From: a virus
Reading direction: 5' to 3' (one strand)
IMG/VR virus record: IMGVR_UViG_3300020154_000010
Location: 1 to 38,179 of that record
DNA: 38,179 bases
Shown: piece after piece, positions 14,334 through 20,368 of the stretch
Numbering within the stretch: the first letter of the stretch is position 1
How the letters are laid out: every line of letters starts with the position of its first letter
The notes under the pieces: generated by a model
The model's database searches: none
What the model saw: only the letters and a program-made list of their open reading frames with translations
What the model was told of the DNA's origin: nothing
Translations under genes and position numbers: made by a program

Positions 14334-14870
14334 TCAGCGCTTGCGGAGGTACGGGGGAAAGACGTACGCGCTGTGCCTGCCGTCCGCGGATGTCACGTAG
14401 TAATCCCCGTCGGTGTCGGGGCCGTACGACACCGTTGCGTATCCCGAGAACTCCGCGGGGTAGCCGCCCGCACTCCTTGCATCGCGAGAGACCATGACCC
14501 TGTCGCCTTCAGCGAACGTCTGGTCCTCGAACGACTGGCTCTCGGCGGGGGACATGTAGCGCTCGGTCGTGGTCAGGTGGTTACCGTTGCCATCCCGCAG
14601 GACGTACAGGCTGCTGCGCTCCGCGCTCTGGAACGGGCCGGCCGCGACAGTGAGCGGGTCGGGACCGAACACCTCCACCGTGACACGGTCGTTAACGGCG
14701 AACGCGGGCAGCGCGGTCAGGTTCTGCTCCGAATAGCCGCCCGACCGGCCGTCTGAGAACTCCACCAGGTGGAGCGGCTTGTCACTGAGTCGACCCGTGT
14801 ACGGCCCGTAAACGACCGTGCCGACGCCGTGAATCTCGTGCTTGACCTTGTCCCCGACCTTGAACGTCAT
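14334..14870 (-). CDS. Protein with three tandem SH3/KOW-like modules
   Basis: 178 residues from ATG 14870, with GAAGAGGGA upstream. Three similar beta modules are visible: FKVGDKVKHEIHGVGTVVYG (residue 3 on), FAVNDRVTVEVFGPDPLTV (about 56 on) and FAEGDRVMVSRDARSAGGYP (about 115 on). Each starts F-x-x-x-D-x-V and goes on to a G-rich strand and a Y/V strand, as in SH3-like or KOW-like barrels. Such modules bind nucleic acid or protein. The function in this phage is unknown. Confidence 0.7.
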   Translation of the reverse strand: MTFKVGDKVKHEIHGVGTVVYGPYTGRLSDKPLHLVEFSDGRSGGYSEQNLTALPAFAVNDRVTVEVFGPDPLTVAAGPFQSAERSSLYVLRDGNGNHLTTTERYMSPAESQSFEDQTFAEGDRVMVSRDARSAGGYPAEFSGYATVSYGPDTDGDYYVTSADGRHSAYVFPPYLRKR

Positions 14871-14929
14871 GGCGTGTCCCTCTTCCGTTAACGCCCCTAT
14901 GAGGGCGGCTGGCTGTTGGCACCCCGAAG

Positions 14930-14955
14930 GCCTGGCCCCCGTCAAGGGACCAGGC
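14930..14955 (-). other. Leader hairpin H4
   Basis: Minus strand GCCTGGTCCC, TTGAC loop, GGGGGCCAGGC, then CTTCGGGGTGCCAACAG. The stem bases differ from H2/H3 (CTGG for CGGG) but pairing is kept. A second small stem (CGCCCT/AGGGGCG) and CGTTAACG lie nearer the start at 14870. Confidence 0.6.
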
Positions 14956-14964
14956 AGGTGCGGG

Positions 14965-15156
14965 TCAGGCGGTGCAGCGGACAGGAGAGGACTGGCGGGC
15001 ACGGTGGAGAGCGGCCAGCGTCGCAACGGCTTCACTGCGGGCCTTACGAACAGTGCTGATAACATCCCCGTCGCTGTTCAGTGTCACGAACTCGGTCAGG
15101 CCGTTGGACAGGCGGGCAGCGCGGACGGTGGAGCCGTTAACGAGGTTGAATACCAT
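14965..15156 (-). CDS. 63-residue protein of unknown function
   Basis: ATG 15156, with GGAGG seven bases upstream. MVFNLVNGSTVRAARLSNGL followed by TEFVTLNSDGDVISTVRKAR suggests a beta hairpin pair and a C-terminal helix. CGTTAACG encodes Val-Asn at residues 6-7. No family recognised. Confidence 0.65.
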   Translation of the reverse strand: MVFNLVNGSTVRAARLSNGLTEFVTLNSDGDVISTVRKARSEAVATLAALHRARQSSPVRCTA

Positions 15157-15191
15157 GCGGGACCTCCAGGAAGGGTGTTGGCACGGCCCAA

Positions 15192-15217
15192 GGCCTGACC
15201 CCGTCAAGGGCCAGGCC
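15192..15217 (-). other. Leader hairpin H5
   Basis: Minus strand GGCCTGGCCC, TTGAC loop, GGGGTCAGGCC, then TTGGGCCGTGCCAACACC. The flank is the same as in H2 and H3. Confidence 0.65.
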
Positions 15218-15222
15218 AAGGG

Positions 15223-15438
15223 TCATGCCGGGAAGGCCTCCATCAGGTCGGTGTCCTCGTCATCGGACAGGGCGGCGACGTCGATACGCTCATCGGGGAT
15301 GCCGAAGCGTCGGCGGCGTTCGTGCAGGACGGGCTTGCGGGCGGCAGGGGCGAAATCCCACAGCGGACGGAGGATCTCCTCGTCCGGCGCGGTCTGCAGG
15401 GCAGCCGTCACCAGCCGCTGACCAAGGTCACTCAGCAT
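15223..15438 (-). CDS. 71-residue protein following the RDF candidate
   Basis: ATG 15438 lies inside the last codons of the RDF-like gene (11-base overlap). MLSDLGQRLVTAALQTAPDE continues EILRPLWDFAPAARKPVLHE, and ends in an acidic tail (DDEDTDLMEAFPA). Mostly helical. No family recognised; translation is probably coupled to the gene upstream. Confidence 0.6.
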   Translation of the reverse strand: MLSDLGQRLVTAALQTAPDEEILRPLWDFAPAARKPVLHERRRRFGIPDERIDVAALSDDEDTDLMEAFPA

Positions 15439-16138
15439 GCGGGTCGGACGCGATGGCGTCGTTGTACGAGGAGACGACGTCCAGGACCGGCTTCGTGAAC
15501 GACTTGGTCTCACCGTTCTTCTCGTACTCCACGTACTCCAGGCGCAGCGTGCACAGCGCCAAGCCATCGATGCGGGAGAGGGCCTTCATCGTGTAGGGCA
15601 GGTCCTCGGCGAACGACCAGGCCGTGGCGGTGTACTTGCCCGTGCCCAGGTCCTCGTCATCCGGAAGCTGAATCGGGATGACGATGTTCGGCTTGGGGCC
15701 GCGACGCTGACGGGCCTTCTCCTTGCGCTCCGCCAGGATCTTCGGGCAGTCGCACGGCTTGCCCTTGTCCTCTTCGGGGGACAGGAACACGCTGCCGTCG
15801 CACTCGTGGATCGGCAGGCCGTCCGCCCACTGGATGAGCTTGCTCTCGATCTTGGAGGCGTCCACGACGACGGAGATGCTGTCAGTGTCGGTGTCAACCG
15901 CGTAGTCCCCGTTCGGGGCTTCACTGATGGTGCCGTTGTACAGCTCCTTCAGGGCCTGGGCCACATCGTGCTTGGGGGTGGTGATGCGCCACTTGCGGAG
16001 ACTGATCGGCTGGTTGCCAACGCGCTTGCCAGAGCGGAACTGAAAGGCCCACTCCGGGCGCTTGGACGCCGCCTTGGCGGCCTCCCGTTCCTCGCGCTGG
16101 GCCTTGGCCTCGGGGTCGGTGGCAAAGATGTCAAGCAT
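15428..16138 (-). CDS. Probable recombination directionality factor, phiC31 gp3-like
   Basis: 236 residues from ATG 16138, with GGAGGG nine bases upstream. The opening MLDIFATDPEAKAQREEREA, the segment FRSGKRVGNQPISLRKWRIT, and the Cys cluster (IHECDG, then KGKPCDCPKILAERK) followed by GPKPNIVIPIQLPDDEDLG and ATAWSFAEDLP match my memory of the gp3-type family of serine-integrase directionality factors, also about 240 residues. These proteins bind the integrase coiled coil and switch it from attP x attB to attL x attR recombination. Presence of a serine integrase in the same genome and an early-region location agree. Family members also occur without proven RDF activity, so the role is likely but not shown. 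Confidence 0.6.
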   Translation of the reverse strand: MLDIFATDPEAKAQREEREAAKAASKRPEWAFQFRSGKRVGNQPISLRKWRITTPKHDVAQALKELYNGTISEAPNGDYAVDTDTDSISVVVDASKIESKLIQWADGLPIHECDGSVFLSPEEDKGKPCDCPKILAERKEKARQRRGPKPNIVIPIQLPDDEDLGTGKYTATAWSFAEDLPYTMKALSRIDGLALCTLRLEYVEYEKNGETKSFTKPVLDVVSSYNDAIASDPHAE

Positions 16139-16195
16139 GCGGAACCCTCCACGGGGTGGCTGACGAGTGACTGAAGATGGGGCGCGAACCCTCTG

Positions 16196-16220
16196 CTACT
16201 GACCGGGGAGGACGTCCCCT
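16196..16220 (-). promoter_or_regulatory. E5: intergenic GGGGACGTCC element
   Basis: Minus strand AGGGGACGTCCTCCCCGG then TCAGTAGCAGAGGG. About 58 bases before the RDF-like start. GGGGA/TCCCC can pair around a five-base loop. Confidence 0.6.
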
Positions 16221-16254
16221 GGCGGCAGGGGCGGGCCGCGCGATTGCCCCTCTG

Positions 16255-16279
16255 CTACTGACCGGGCAGGACGTCCCCC
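16255..16279 (-). promoter_or_regulatory. E6: GGGGACGTCC element overlapping a gene end
   Basis: Minus strand GGGGGACGTCCTGCCCGG then TCAGTAGCAGAGGG. It encodes the last residues (DVLPGQ) and TAG stop of the gene at 16255-16695. It is 59 bases from E5, so the two form a tandem pair. Confidence 0.6.
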
Positions 16280-16695
16280 GCGGTGAACAGGGCCAGTTGG
16301 TCCGTCTTCAGCGGCAGCCGGCCGACGCGGACCGGGGCAGCGGAACGGGCACAGAAGACGACCTGGCCGTGCTCACCCACGCGGGCCCTGTCGCTCGGGA
16401 CGTCGTACTGCCAGAGACGGAAGCCAAGCCGGTCCAGCATGGGGAGATGATCCGCGAACCAGGCGGACAGAGCTTCCAGGGAGCTGAAGCCACAGACTTC
16501 GTGCTTCTCAATGCCCAGGGTCGGATCTTGCTTGGGGGAGTTGTGCCAGTCGTCGTTGTGGTCCCACCACATGGTCAGCAGATCGTCAGGTACTCCACGC
16601 TCGAACCGCTGGCCGGCCGCGTACGGTCCGCAGGGAAACGGGTGGCCGGCAACTTCGCGCGTGCTGGACTCATGGGCGACGCGGAAAACGCGCAT
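16255..16695 (-). CDS. 146-residue protein of unknown function
   Basis: ATG 16695, with GAGGAG directly followed by CGTTAACG and then ATG. It begins MRVFRVAHESSTREVAGHPF, then PDDLLTMWWDHNDDWHNSPK, HEVCGFSSLEALSAWF and LGFRLWQYDVPSDRARVGEH. The mix of a Trp/His-rich middle and a helix-strand end suggests a soluble alpha/beta enzyme-like domain, but no family is recognised. Its 3' end is the E6 element. E7 and a terminator lie upstream, so it starts a transcription unit. Confidence 0.7.
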   Translation of the reverse strand: MRVFRVAHESSTREVAGHPFPCGPYAAGQRFERGVPDDLLTMWWDHNDDWHNSPKQDPTLGIEKHEVCGFSSLEALSAWFADHLPMLDRLGFRLWQYDVPSDRARVGEHGQVVFCARSAAPVRVGRLPLKTDQLALFTAGDVLPGQ

Positions 16696-16724
16696 CGTTA
16701 ACGCTCCTCGGTCGATGGTCTGTC

Positions 16725-16752
16725 GCTACCAGTCCGGGGAGGACGTCCCCTG
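16725..16752 (-). promoter_or_regulatory. E7: intergenic GGGGACGTCC element
   Basis: Minus strand CAGGGGACGTCCTCCCCGG then ACTGGTAGCGACAG. It lies right after the strongest terminator of the window (16769-16810) and about 35 bases before an ATG. This position is the best support for a promoter role. Confidence 0.65.
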
Positions 16753-16768
16753 GTCCGCGGGCGCAACG

Positions 16769-16810
16769 AAAAAAGGCCCCCGACCAGGCTCGAAAGCCAG
16801 GCCGGGGGCC
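16769..16810 (-). terminator. Strong intrinsic terminator of the exonuclease operon
   Basis: Minus strand GGCCCCCGGCCTGGCTTTCG then AGCCTGGTCGGGGGCC and TTTTTTCG. A long stem with one G-T wobble and a six-T tract. Confidence 0.9.
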
Positions 16811-16832
16811 ATGTGGGGGACAGCGGGGAGGG

Positions 16833-16934
16833 TCAGCGATGAGCCTTCGAGCCACACTTGCAGCCGCAGGTCCAGCAGTAGTCCGGGTCCCGCTGCTCCT
16901 CTTCAGTCGCGGACAGGATCGCGGTCGGGGGCAA
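16833..16934 (-). CDS. 33-residue Cys-cluster peptide
   Basis: TTG 16934 with AAGGAGG eight bases upstream, immediately after the stop of the 96-residue gene. Encodes MPPTAILSATEEEQRDPDYC then WTCGCKCGSKAHR. Four Cys in C-x-x-C-x-C-x-C with a nearby His could bind one zinc. A small acidic part precedes it. It ends 22 bases before the terminator stem, so it is the last gene of the exonuclease operon. No family known. Confidence 0.6.
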   Translation of the reverse strand: MPPTAILSATEEEQRDPDYCWTCGCKCGSKAHR

Positions 16935-16936
16935 GG

Positions 16937-17227
16937 TCAGGCCTCCTTGGTCGACTCGGACAGGAAGTCGCGGACCAGTTCCGGTATGGTCCCGTCCGCT
17001 TTGCACAGCACGATCACGTTGTCACCCATGAGTTGCCGGCGACGGGTCACGTCCTCGCGGATGCCGTTAACGAAGGACTGAGACACCTCCATACCGGACG
17101 TATGCCCGTACCGGCCCTGCCCCGCGTAGACACGGCCCAGCTTCATGCGTCCGCCCGTAGTCGACGCGGACAGCACGTAGTCGCCTGGTTCGAGCGGCTC
17201 CCCCAGGGAGTCAGTGCGCTGCGGCAT
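16937..17227 (-). CDS. 96-residue protein of unknown function
   Basis: ATG 17227 overlaps the upstream stop by one base (TGATG) with AGGAGG upstream. MPQRTDSLGEPLEPGDYVLS continues ASTTGGRMKLGRVYAGQGRY, resembling a small beta barrel, then FVNGIREDVTRRRQLMGDNV and a helical end. No family recognised. Second of the small genes after the exonuclease. Confidence 0.7.
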   Translation of the reverse strand: MPQRTDSLGEPLEPGDYVLSASTTGGRMKLGRVYAGQGRYGHTSGMEVSQSFVNGIREDVTRRRQLMGDNVIVLCKADGTIPELVRDFLSESTKEA

Positions 17228-17577
17228 CAGGCCTCCTGTCTGGAGTCGCCGGCCAGGAAGCGGGCCAGTCTCTCGACCGCGTCCACCTTGTCAGCGAAGC
17301 GGACACCGTCCTGATAGCCGCGGCCGTTCGTGGACAGGGCGTTGACGTGCTCCGTGGCCTTGGCCAGAGCCTCTTCACGGGTCATGGCGGGAGTCTCCTC
17401 GGGGTCCGGGGGCGGAATGGGGCAGTCGGTGTCCGGGTCGTTAACGGGAGTCAGGGGGCCGTACTCGTATTCCAGCTCCGTCAGGGACCGAGGAGCGTAT
17501 ACGCTGAAGTGGTACAGGCCGTTACTGTCCCGCGTCCACACATCGCCTTCGCTGTCCTTGTACGCAAGCGCGCTCAT
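17227..17577 (-). CDS. 116-residue protein of unknown function
   Basis: ATG 17577 with AGGGGGAAG upstream, one base after the exonuclease stop. MSALAYKDSEGDVWTRDSNG and LYHFSVYAPRSLTELEYEYG form a beta-rich first part; a Pro-rich link with CPIPPPDPEET follows, then helices MTREEALAKATEHVNAL and KVDAVERLARFLAGD. No family recognised; its place after the exonuclease hints at an accessory role. Confidence 0.7.
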   Translation of the reverse strand: MSALAYKDSEGDVWTRDSNGLYHFSVYAPRSLTELEYEYGPLTPVNDPDTDCPIPPPDPEETPAMTREEALAKATEHVNALSTNGRGYQDGVRFADKVDAVERLARFLAGDSRQEA

Positions 17578-17578
17578 G

Positions 17579-18436
17579 TCACTTCCCCCTTCGCTGCGTG
17601 CCGGTCACCATGGCGCCCTTGGACGAGGCCAGGGGCTTGCCGATGACGTCCTTGGAGTCCTCGCGGACCCATCGGAACGTCTTGCGGAGGTTCAGGAACG
17701 CGTCGAACACGTCACGGTCAGCGCGGACGCCCTTGAAGGCCCACTGGTCATCGGTGATGTGCAGGACCGCGGCAGAGTTGACGGCCGGCATCGGCTCCTC
17801 GTTGCCGTCCGGGTCGATCACGACGTCCGCGTAGCGGTAGGCCGCGAGCTGCAAGGCCACGTCTGAGTAGGTGTCCTTGCTGGTCTTATAGTCGACCATC
17901 ACCAGGATCGGCGTACCGGAGCGGTCAGGGGTGACGCTGACGTTGCCCTTGGCATCGACTCGAACCCAGACGCGAAGGATGGCGTCGAAAGAACCGGCGT
18001 AGTCGTGCTCGTAGGACCAGGCCACGTCCTCAGCGCGAACCAGCTCGGGGTTGACAGCGGCCAGGAACTCGCGGAAGTGCTGGACGTGGTTAACGATGTC
18101 CGAGTGGACGACGTCCAGTTCCTCGCCGTTCATCAGCCGCTCGAACGCGTCGTGAGCGCGACTGCCCAGCTTGGACCGGGCCTCTGTGTAGCGGCGGGCA
18201 GCGCCAGAGATGTACCGCTTGGCCCCGGCACGGTCGCGGGCGGCCATCTGCTGCAGGTAGTCGAACGAGTCGATGGCCAGATCAGCGGCCATGCCGGCTT
18301 GCCACGGACCTAGGAAGTCCTGCTTCGGGATCATGCCGATGATGCTGGTGACGCCAGGGACGGTGATGTTGGGTCGGGCATCGTTCACGTAGAAACGTGC
18401 GCCTGCCTTCTTCATGGTGCCGATGGTCGGGGACAC
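17579..18436 (-). CDS. PD-(D/E)XK exonuclease, Cas4/RecB-like
   Basis: 285 residues from GTG 18436, with GGAGG five bases upstream. LGSRAHDAFERLMNGEE (His95), YAGSFDAILRVWV (Asp151), VMVDYKTSKDT (Asp182, Lys184) and DVALQLAAYRYADVV (Gln196, Tyr200) make the full H-D-DxK-Q-Y signature of RecB/Cas4-like nucleases. The enzyme probably resects double-stranded ends for phage recombination or replication. No iron-sulphur Cys cluster is visible, unlike true Cas4. First gene of an operon that ends at the terminator 16769-16810. Its upstream region holds E8 and the 89-bp repeat. Confidence 0.9.
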   Translation of the reverse strand: MSPTIGTMKKAGARFYVNDARPNITVPGVTSIIGMIPKQDFLGPWQAGMAADLAIDSFDYLQQMAARDRAGAKRYISGAARRYTEARSKLGSRAHDAFERLMNGEELDVVHSDIVNHVQHFREFLAAVNPELVRAEDVAWSYEHDYAGSFDAILRVWVRVDAKGNVSVTPDRSGTPILVMVDYKTSKDTYSDVALQLAAYRYADVVIDPDGNEEPMPAVNSAAVLHITDDQWAFKGVRADRDVFDAFLNLRKTFRWVREDSKDVIGKPLASSKGAMVTGTQRRGK

Positions 18437-18470
18437 GGGGGCCTCCAGTAGTGGGGCGGAATTGCCGTCA

Positions 18471-18496
18471 CTACTGACCGGGAAGGGTGTCCCCCA
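18471..18496 (-). promoter_or_regulatory. E8: GGGGACGTCC-type element (variant)
   Basis: Minus strand GGGGGACACCCTTCCCGG then TCAGTAGTGACGG. It shares the ACACCC variant with E1 only, and is 34 bases downstream of the 89-bp repeat, as E1 is from copy 1. Confidence 0.6.
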
Positions 18497-18530
18497 GCGG
18501 AGAGGGGAGGGCGTTGCTAAAGCCGAGGTA

Positions 18531-18619
18531 TTGTCCCAGCTTCTGGGGTAAGCCCCAAAGAGCTGAAAGAGCGGAGTATTATTTTTTAAGTGGGACTAAA
18601 CAAAAATATAGAAACAACT
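18531..18619 (-). repeat. 89-bp perfect direct repeat, copy 2
   Basis: Identical to 634-722 in sequence and orientation. It lies between terminator T5 of the upstream gene and E8, upstream of the exonuclease operon. Flanks on both sides differ from copy 1, so the duplicated unit is exactly these 89 bases. Confidence 0.95.
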
Positions 18620-18648
18620 AGAGCTTTCGCCTCTCCTTCCCTTCGCTG

Positions 18649-18686
18649 AAAACACAAAGGGCCGACCCCTGGCAGGGGCCGACCCG
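18649..18686 (-). terminator. Intrinsic terminator after the 314-residue gene
   Basis: Minus strand GGGTCGGCCCCT/AGGGGTCGGCCC stem with two G-T wobbles, then TTTGTGTTTTC. It separates the 314-residue gene from the 89-bp repeat, so the repeat is outside that transcript. Confidence 0.75.
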
Positions 18687-18701
18687 GACGCACGTGCGCT
18701 G

Positions 18702-19646
18702 CTACAGCGCTGCCGCCTGCACCGCAAGGTTGGCGATCATTTCGTTGATGCGAGCCTTCAGCGCCGCACGCTGGTCAGGGTCCAGCTTCTCGGCCCGCTT
18801 GGTCGTTGTGATGAACGACCGCTCCACCCGCTCCAATGCCTCCAGGTCCCGCTTCAGCTCCTCCTCCGCCGATACCTCGTCCTCGGGGTCAGCGGCCGGC
18901 AGCTCACCGCGCATCGCTGCTGCCACGATCTCCGCACGGCGCCGAGCATCCTCGCGGGCCAGCTCCGTGCGCCCCTTCCTGGGCAGGTTCGTGCCGTGCT
19001 TCTCGTACAGCGCGTAAACCGCCTCCGTGGGGGACAGGCGCGGGAACGCCTCCTTGGCCTCCGGATACAGCCGCTCGAACGTGGCCCGGTCGCTGTCCAG
19101 ACTGCGCAGATGCTCCACCACCACATCAGACATGCGGTTGCGCACGGCCTTGGCCAGTGACTTGTGCGTGGCCCAGCGGTGCACGTCCTCTTCCGTGACG
19201 CCCTCCCGCGCACGCACGAACAGGTCCCTGGCGATGTCCTTCGTGAACTTCCGCTCAGCGATGATGTCCGGCAGGCCAGCCTTGTTGCGCATCTTCAGCC
19301 GGGCCTCCAGCAGGATCTCCGCCAGAACGCGGGCCTGGTCCGCGGCCTCCAGGCCCAAGTCGACAGCCTTGCGCGTCTTCTCCACAGCCTCGTCAAGCAG
19401 CGGGTCGACGCCCTCCACATCGTGGTACGAGGCAATCTGTAGCTCCGTGCTGGCCTGCGCTGCGGCCAGTGCCACGGACAGCGCGTTTAGCAGCGGCTGA
19501 CGGTCCTGCGGCCGGCATGCGTCGATAGCAGCCCTGGCGGTCTGGGCAGCACTGTCCCGGTCCTGCTGGCTGGCCCCGTCCACAACCAGGGATCGCACGC
19601 GGTCTACAGCCTGTTGTGCTACCTGCTTGTTCGTCTGCCTGGGCAT
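18702..19646 (-). CDS. Helical 314-residue protein of unknown function
   Basis: ATG 19646 with GGGGAG five bases upstream. Almost wholly helical and charged: MPRQTNKQVAQQAVDRVRSL, a coiled-coil-like first 130 residues, then DIIAERKFTKDIARDLFVRA, EEDVHRWATHKSLAKAVRNR, and a C-terminal coiled coil with VSAEEELKRDLEALERVERS. No membrane segment or catalytic motif. I do not recognise it. It is bounded by a terminator on each side and has its own upstream region with a 9-bp inverted repeat, so it is probably a separately regulated single gene. Confidence 0.8.
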   Translation of the reverse strand: MPRQTNKQVAQQAVDRVRSLVVDGASQQDRDSAAQTARAAIDACRPQDRQPLLNALSVALAAAQASTELQIASYHDVEGVDPLLDEAVEKTRKAVDLGLEAADQARVLAEILLEARLKMRNKAGLPDIIAERKFTKDIARDLFVRAREGVTEEDVHRWATHKSLAKAVRNRMSDVVVEHLRSLDSDRATFERLYPEAKEAFPRLSPTEAVYALYEKHGTNLPRKGRTELAREDARRRAEIVAAAMRGELPAADPEDEVSAEEELKRDLEALERVERSFITTTKRAEKLDPDQRAALKARINEMIANLAVQAAAL

Positions 19647-19655
19647 GCCGACTCC

Positions 19656-19710
19656 CCATGATCGTAAACGTATGGTCGTCAGCAGAGTAGCGCAGCCGCC
19701 CCGATCATGG
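19656..19710. promoter_or_regulatory. Inverted repeat in the promoter region of the 314-residue gene
   Basis: CCATGATCG (19656-19664) and CGATCATGG (19702-19710) are perfect inverted copies with 37 bases between, including CGTAAACG. The pair brackets the only space for a promoter between terminator T6 and the ATG at 19646. It may be a two-site operator. No convincing -35/-10 pair is seen. Confidence 0.45.
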
Positions 19711-19723
19711 CGCCTGACATGGG

Positions 19724-19747
19724 AAAAGGGGCCCCCGAAGGGACCCC
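19724..19747 (-). terminator. Intrinsic terminator after dNMP kinase
   Basis: Minus strand GGGGTCCCTTCGGGGGCCCC then TTTTCCC. Confidence 0.85.
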
Positions 19748-19760
19748 TAATTGGCCAGTC

Positions 19761-20312
19761 TCAGTAGACCAGGCTGTCAGCCAAGGCGACCAGCGCCTCT
19801 ACAGACCCTCCGTTCACCAGCGTACGACTGACCGGGCAGTCCAGCATCTCCCGCTCGCTGGCATGGTCGCCAGGAACGAGGCCGGGACGTTCGATGCGGA
19901 CGAGGGAGAACCGATTGGCCAGGAACGCAGCTTCGTTCCTGTATCGGACATCGGTCACGACGACGGGCCGGCCGTCGGCCCAGGCAGTGCGGACAGCGTG
20001 GCCAACGGCCTTGATCCAGAACATGGGGTCGATCTCTCGGACGGCCTGGCCGTAGTGCTGGAGGAAGCGCCGGACCTCAGGGAATCGATCCTTTGCTGCT
20101 TCCCAGCCGTGGTACTCCACGACAGCGGAGAGGCGAGTGCCTGGGGTGTCCCAGTCATCATCGTCCGTGACAACGATCGGGTCAGCCTTCAGGGCCGACT
20201 CCTTCAGGGCGTCAGCGAACGCCACGCGGACGTAGCCGTGCTGCTCCACCAGCCTGGCCGCGACAGTGTCTTTGCCGGCGCGGGCCAGGCCAGTGAGCGC
20301 GATGTTCTGCAT
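19761..20312 (-). CDS. Deoxynucleoside monophosphate kinase
   Basis: 183 residues from ATG 20312, with GAGGAGG six bases upstream. The P-loop LTGLARAGKDTVAARLVEQH (residues 6-25), then YVRVAFADALKESALKADPI and a late VVVTDVRYRNEA match the phage dNMP kinase family (T4 gene 1 type). It phosphorylates deoxynucleoside monophosphates to feed DNA synthesis. It sits between the lysis genes and the early region, with E9 upstream and a terminator downstream, so it may be expressed with the early genes although it is next to late ones. Confidence 0.9.
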   Translation of the reverse strand: MQNIALTGLARAGKDTVAARLVEQHGYVRVAFADALKESALKADPIVVTDDDDWDTPGTRLSAVVEYHGWEAAKDRFPEVRRFLQHYGQAVREIDPMFWIKAVGHAVRTAWADGRPVVVTDVRYRNEAAFLANRFSLVRIERPGLVPGDHASEREMLDCPVSRTLVNGGSVEALVALADSLVY

Positions 20313-20340
20313 GCATCCTCCTCAGTTGGTGGCGCTGTCG

Positions 20341-20367
20341 CTACCAGTCCGGGGAGGATGTCCCCCG
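20341..20367 (-). promoter_or_regulatory. E9: intergenic GGGGACGTCC-type element
   Basis: Minus strand CGGGGGACATCCTCCCCGG then ACTGGTAGCGACAG, very like E7. About 30 bases before the dNMP kinase start and two bases after the stop of the 51-residue gene. Confidence 0.6.
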
Positions 20368-20368
20368 G

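Noticed and set aside
634-18619. The 89-bp repeats as attL/attR of an integrated element
   Set aside because: Phage genes continue on both sides, and serine integrase att sites share only a very short core, not 89 identical bases on both ends.
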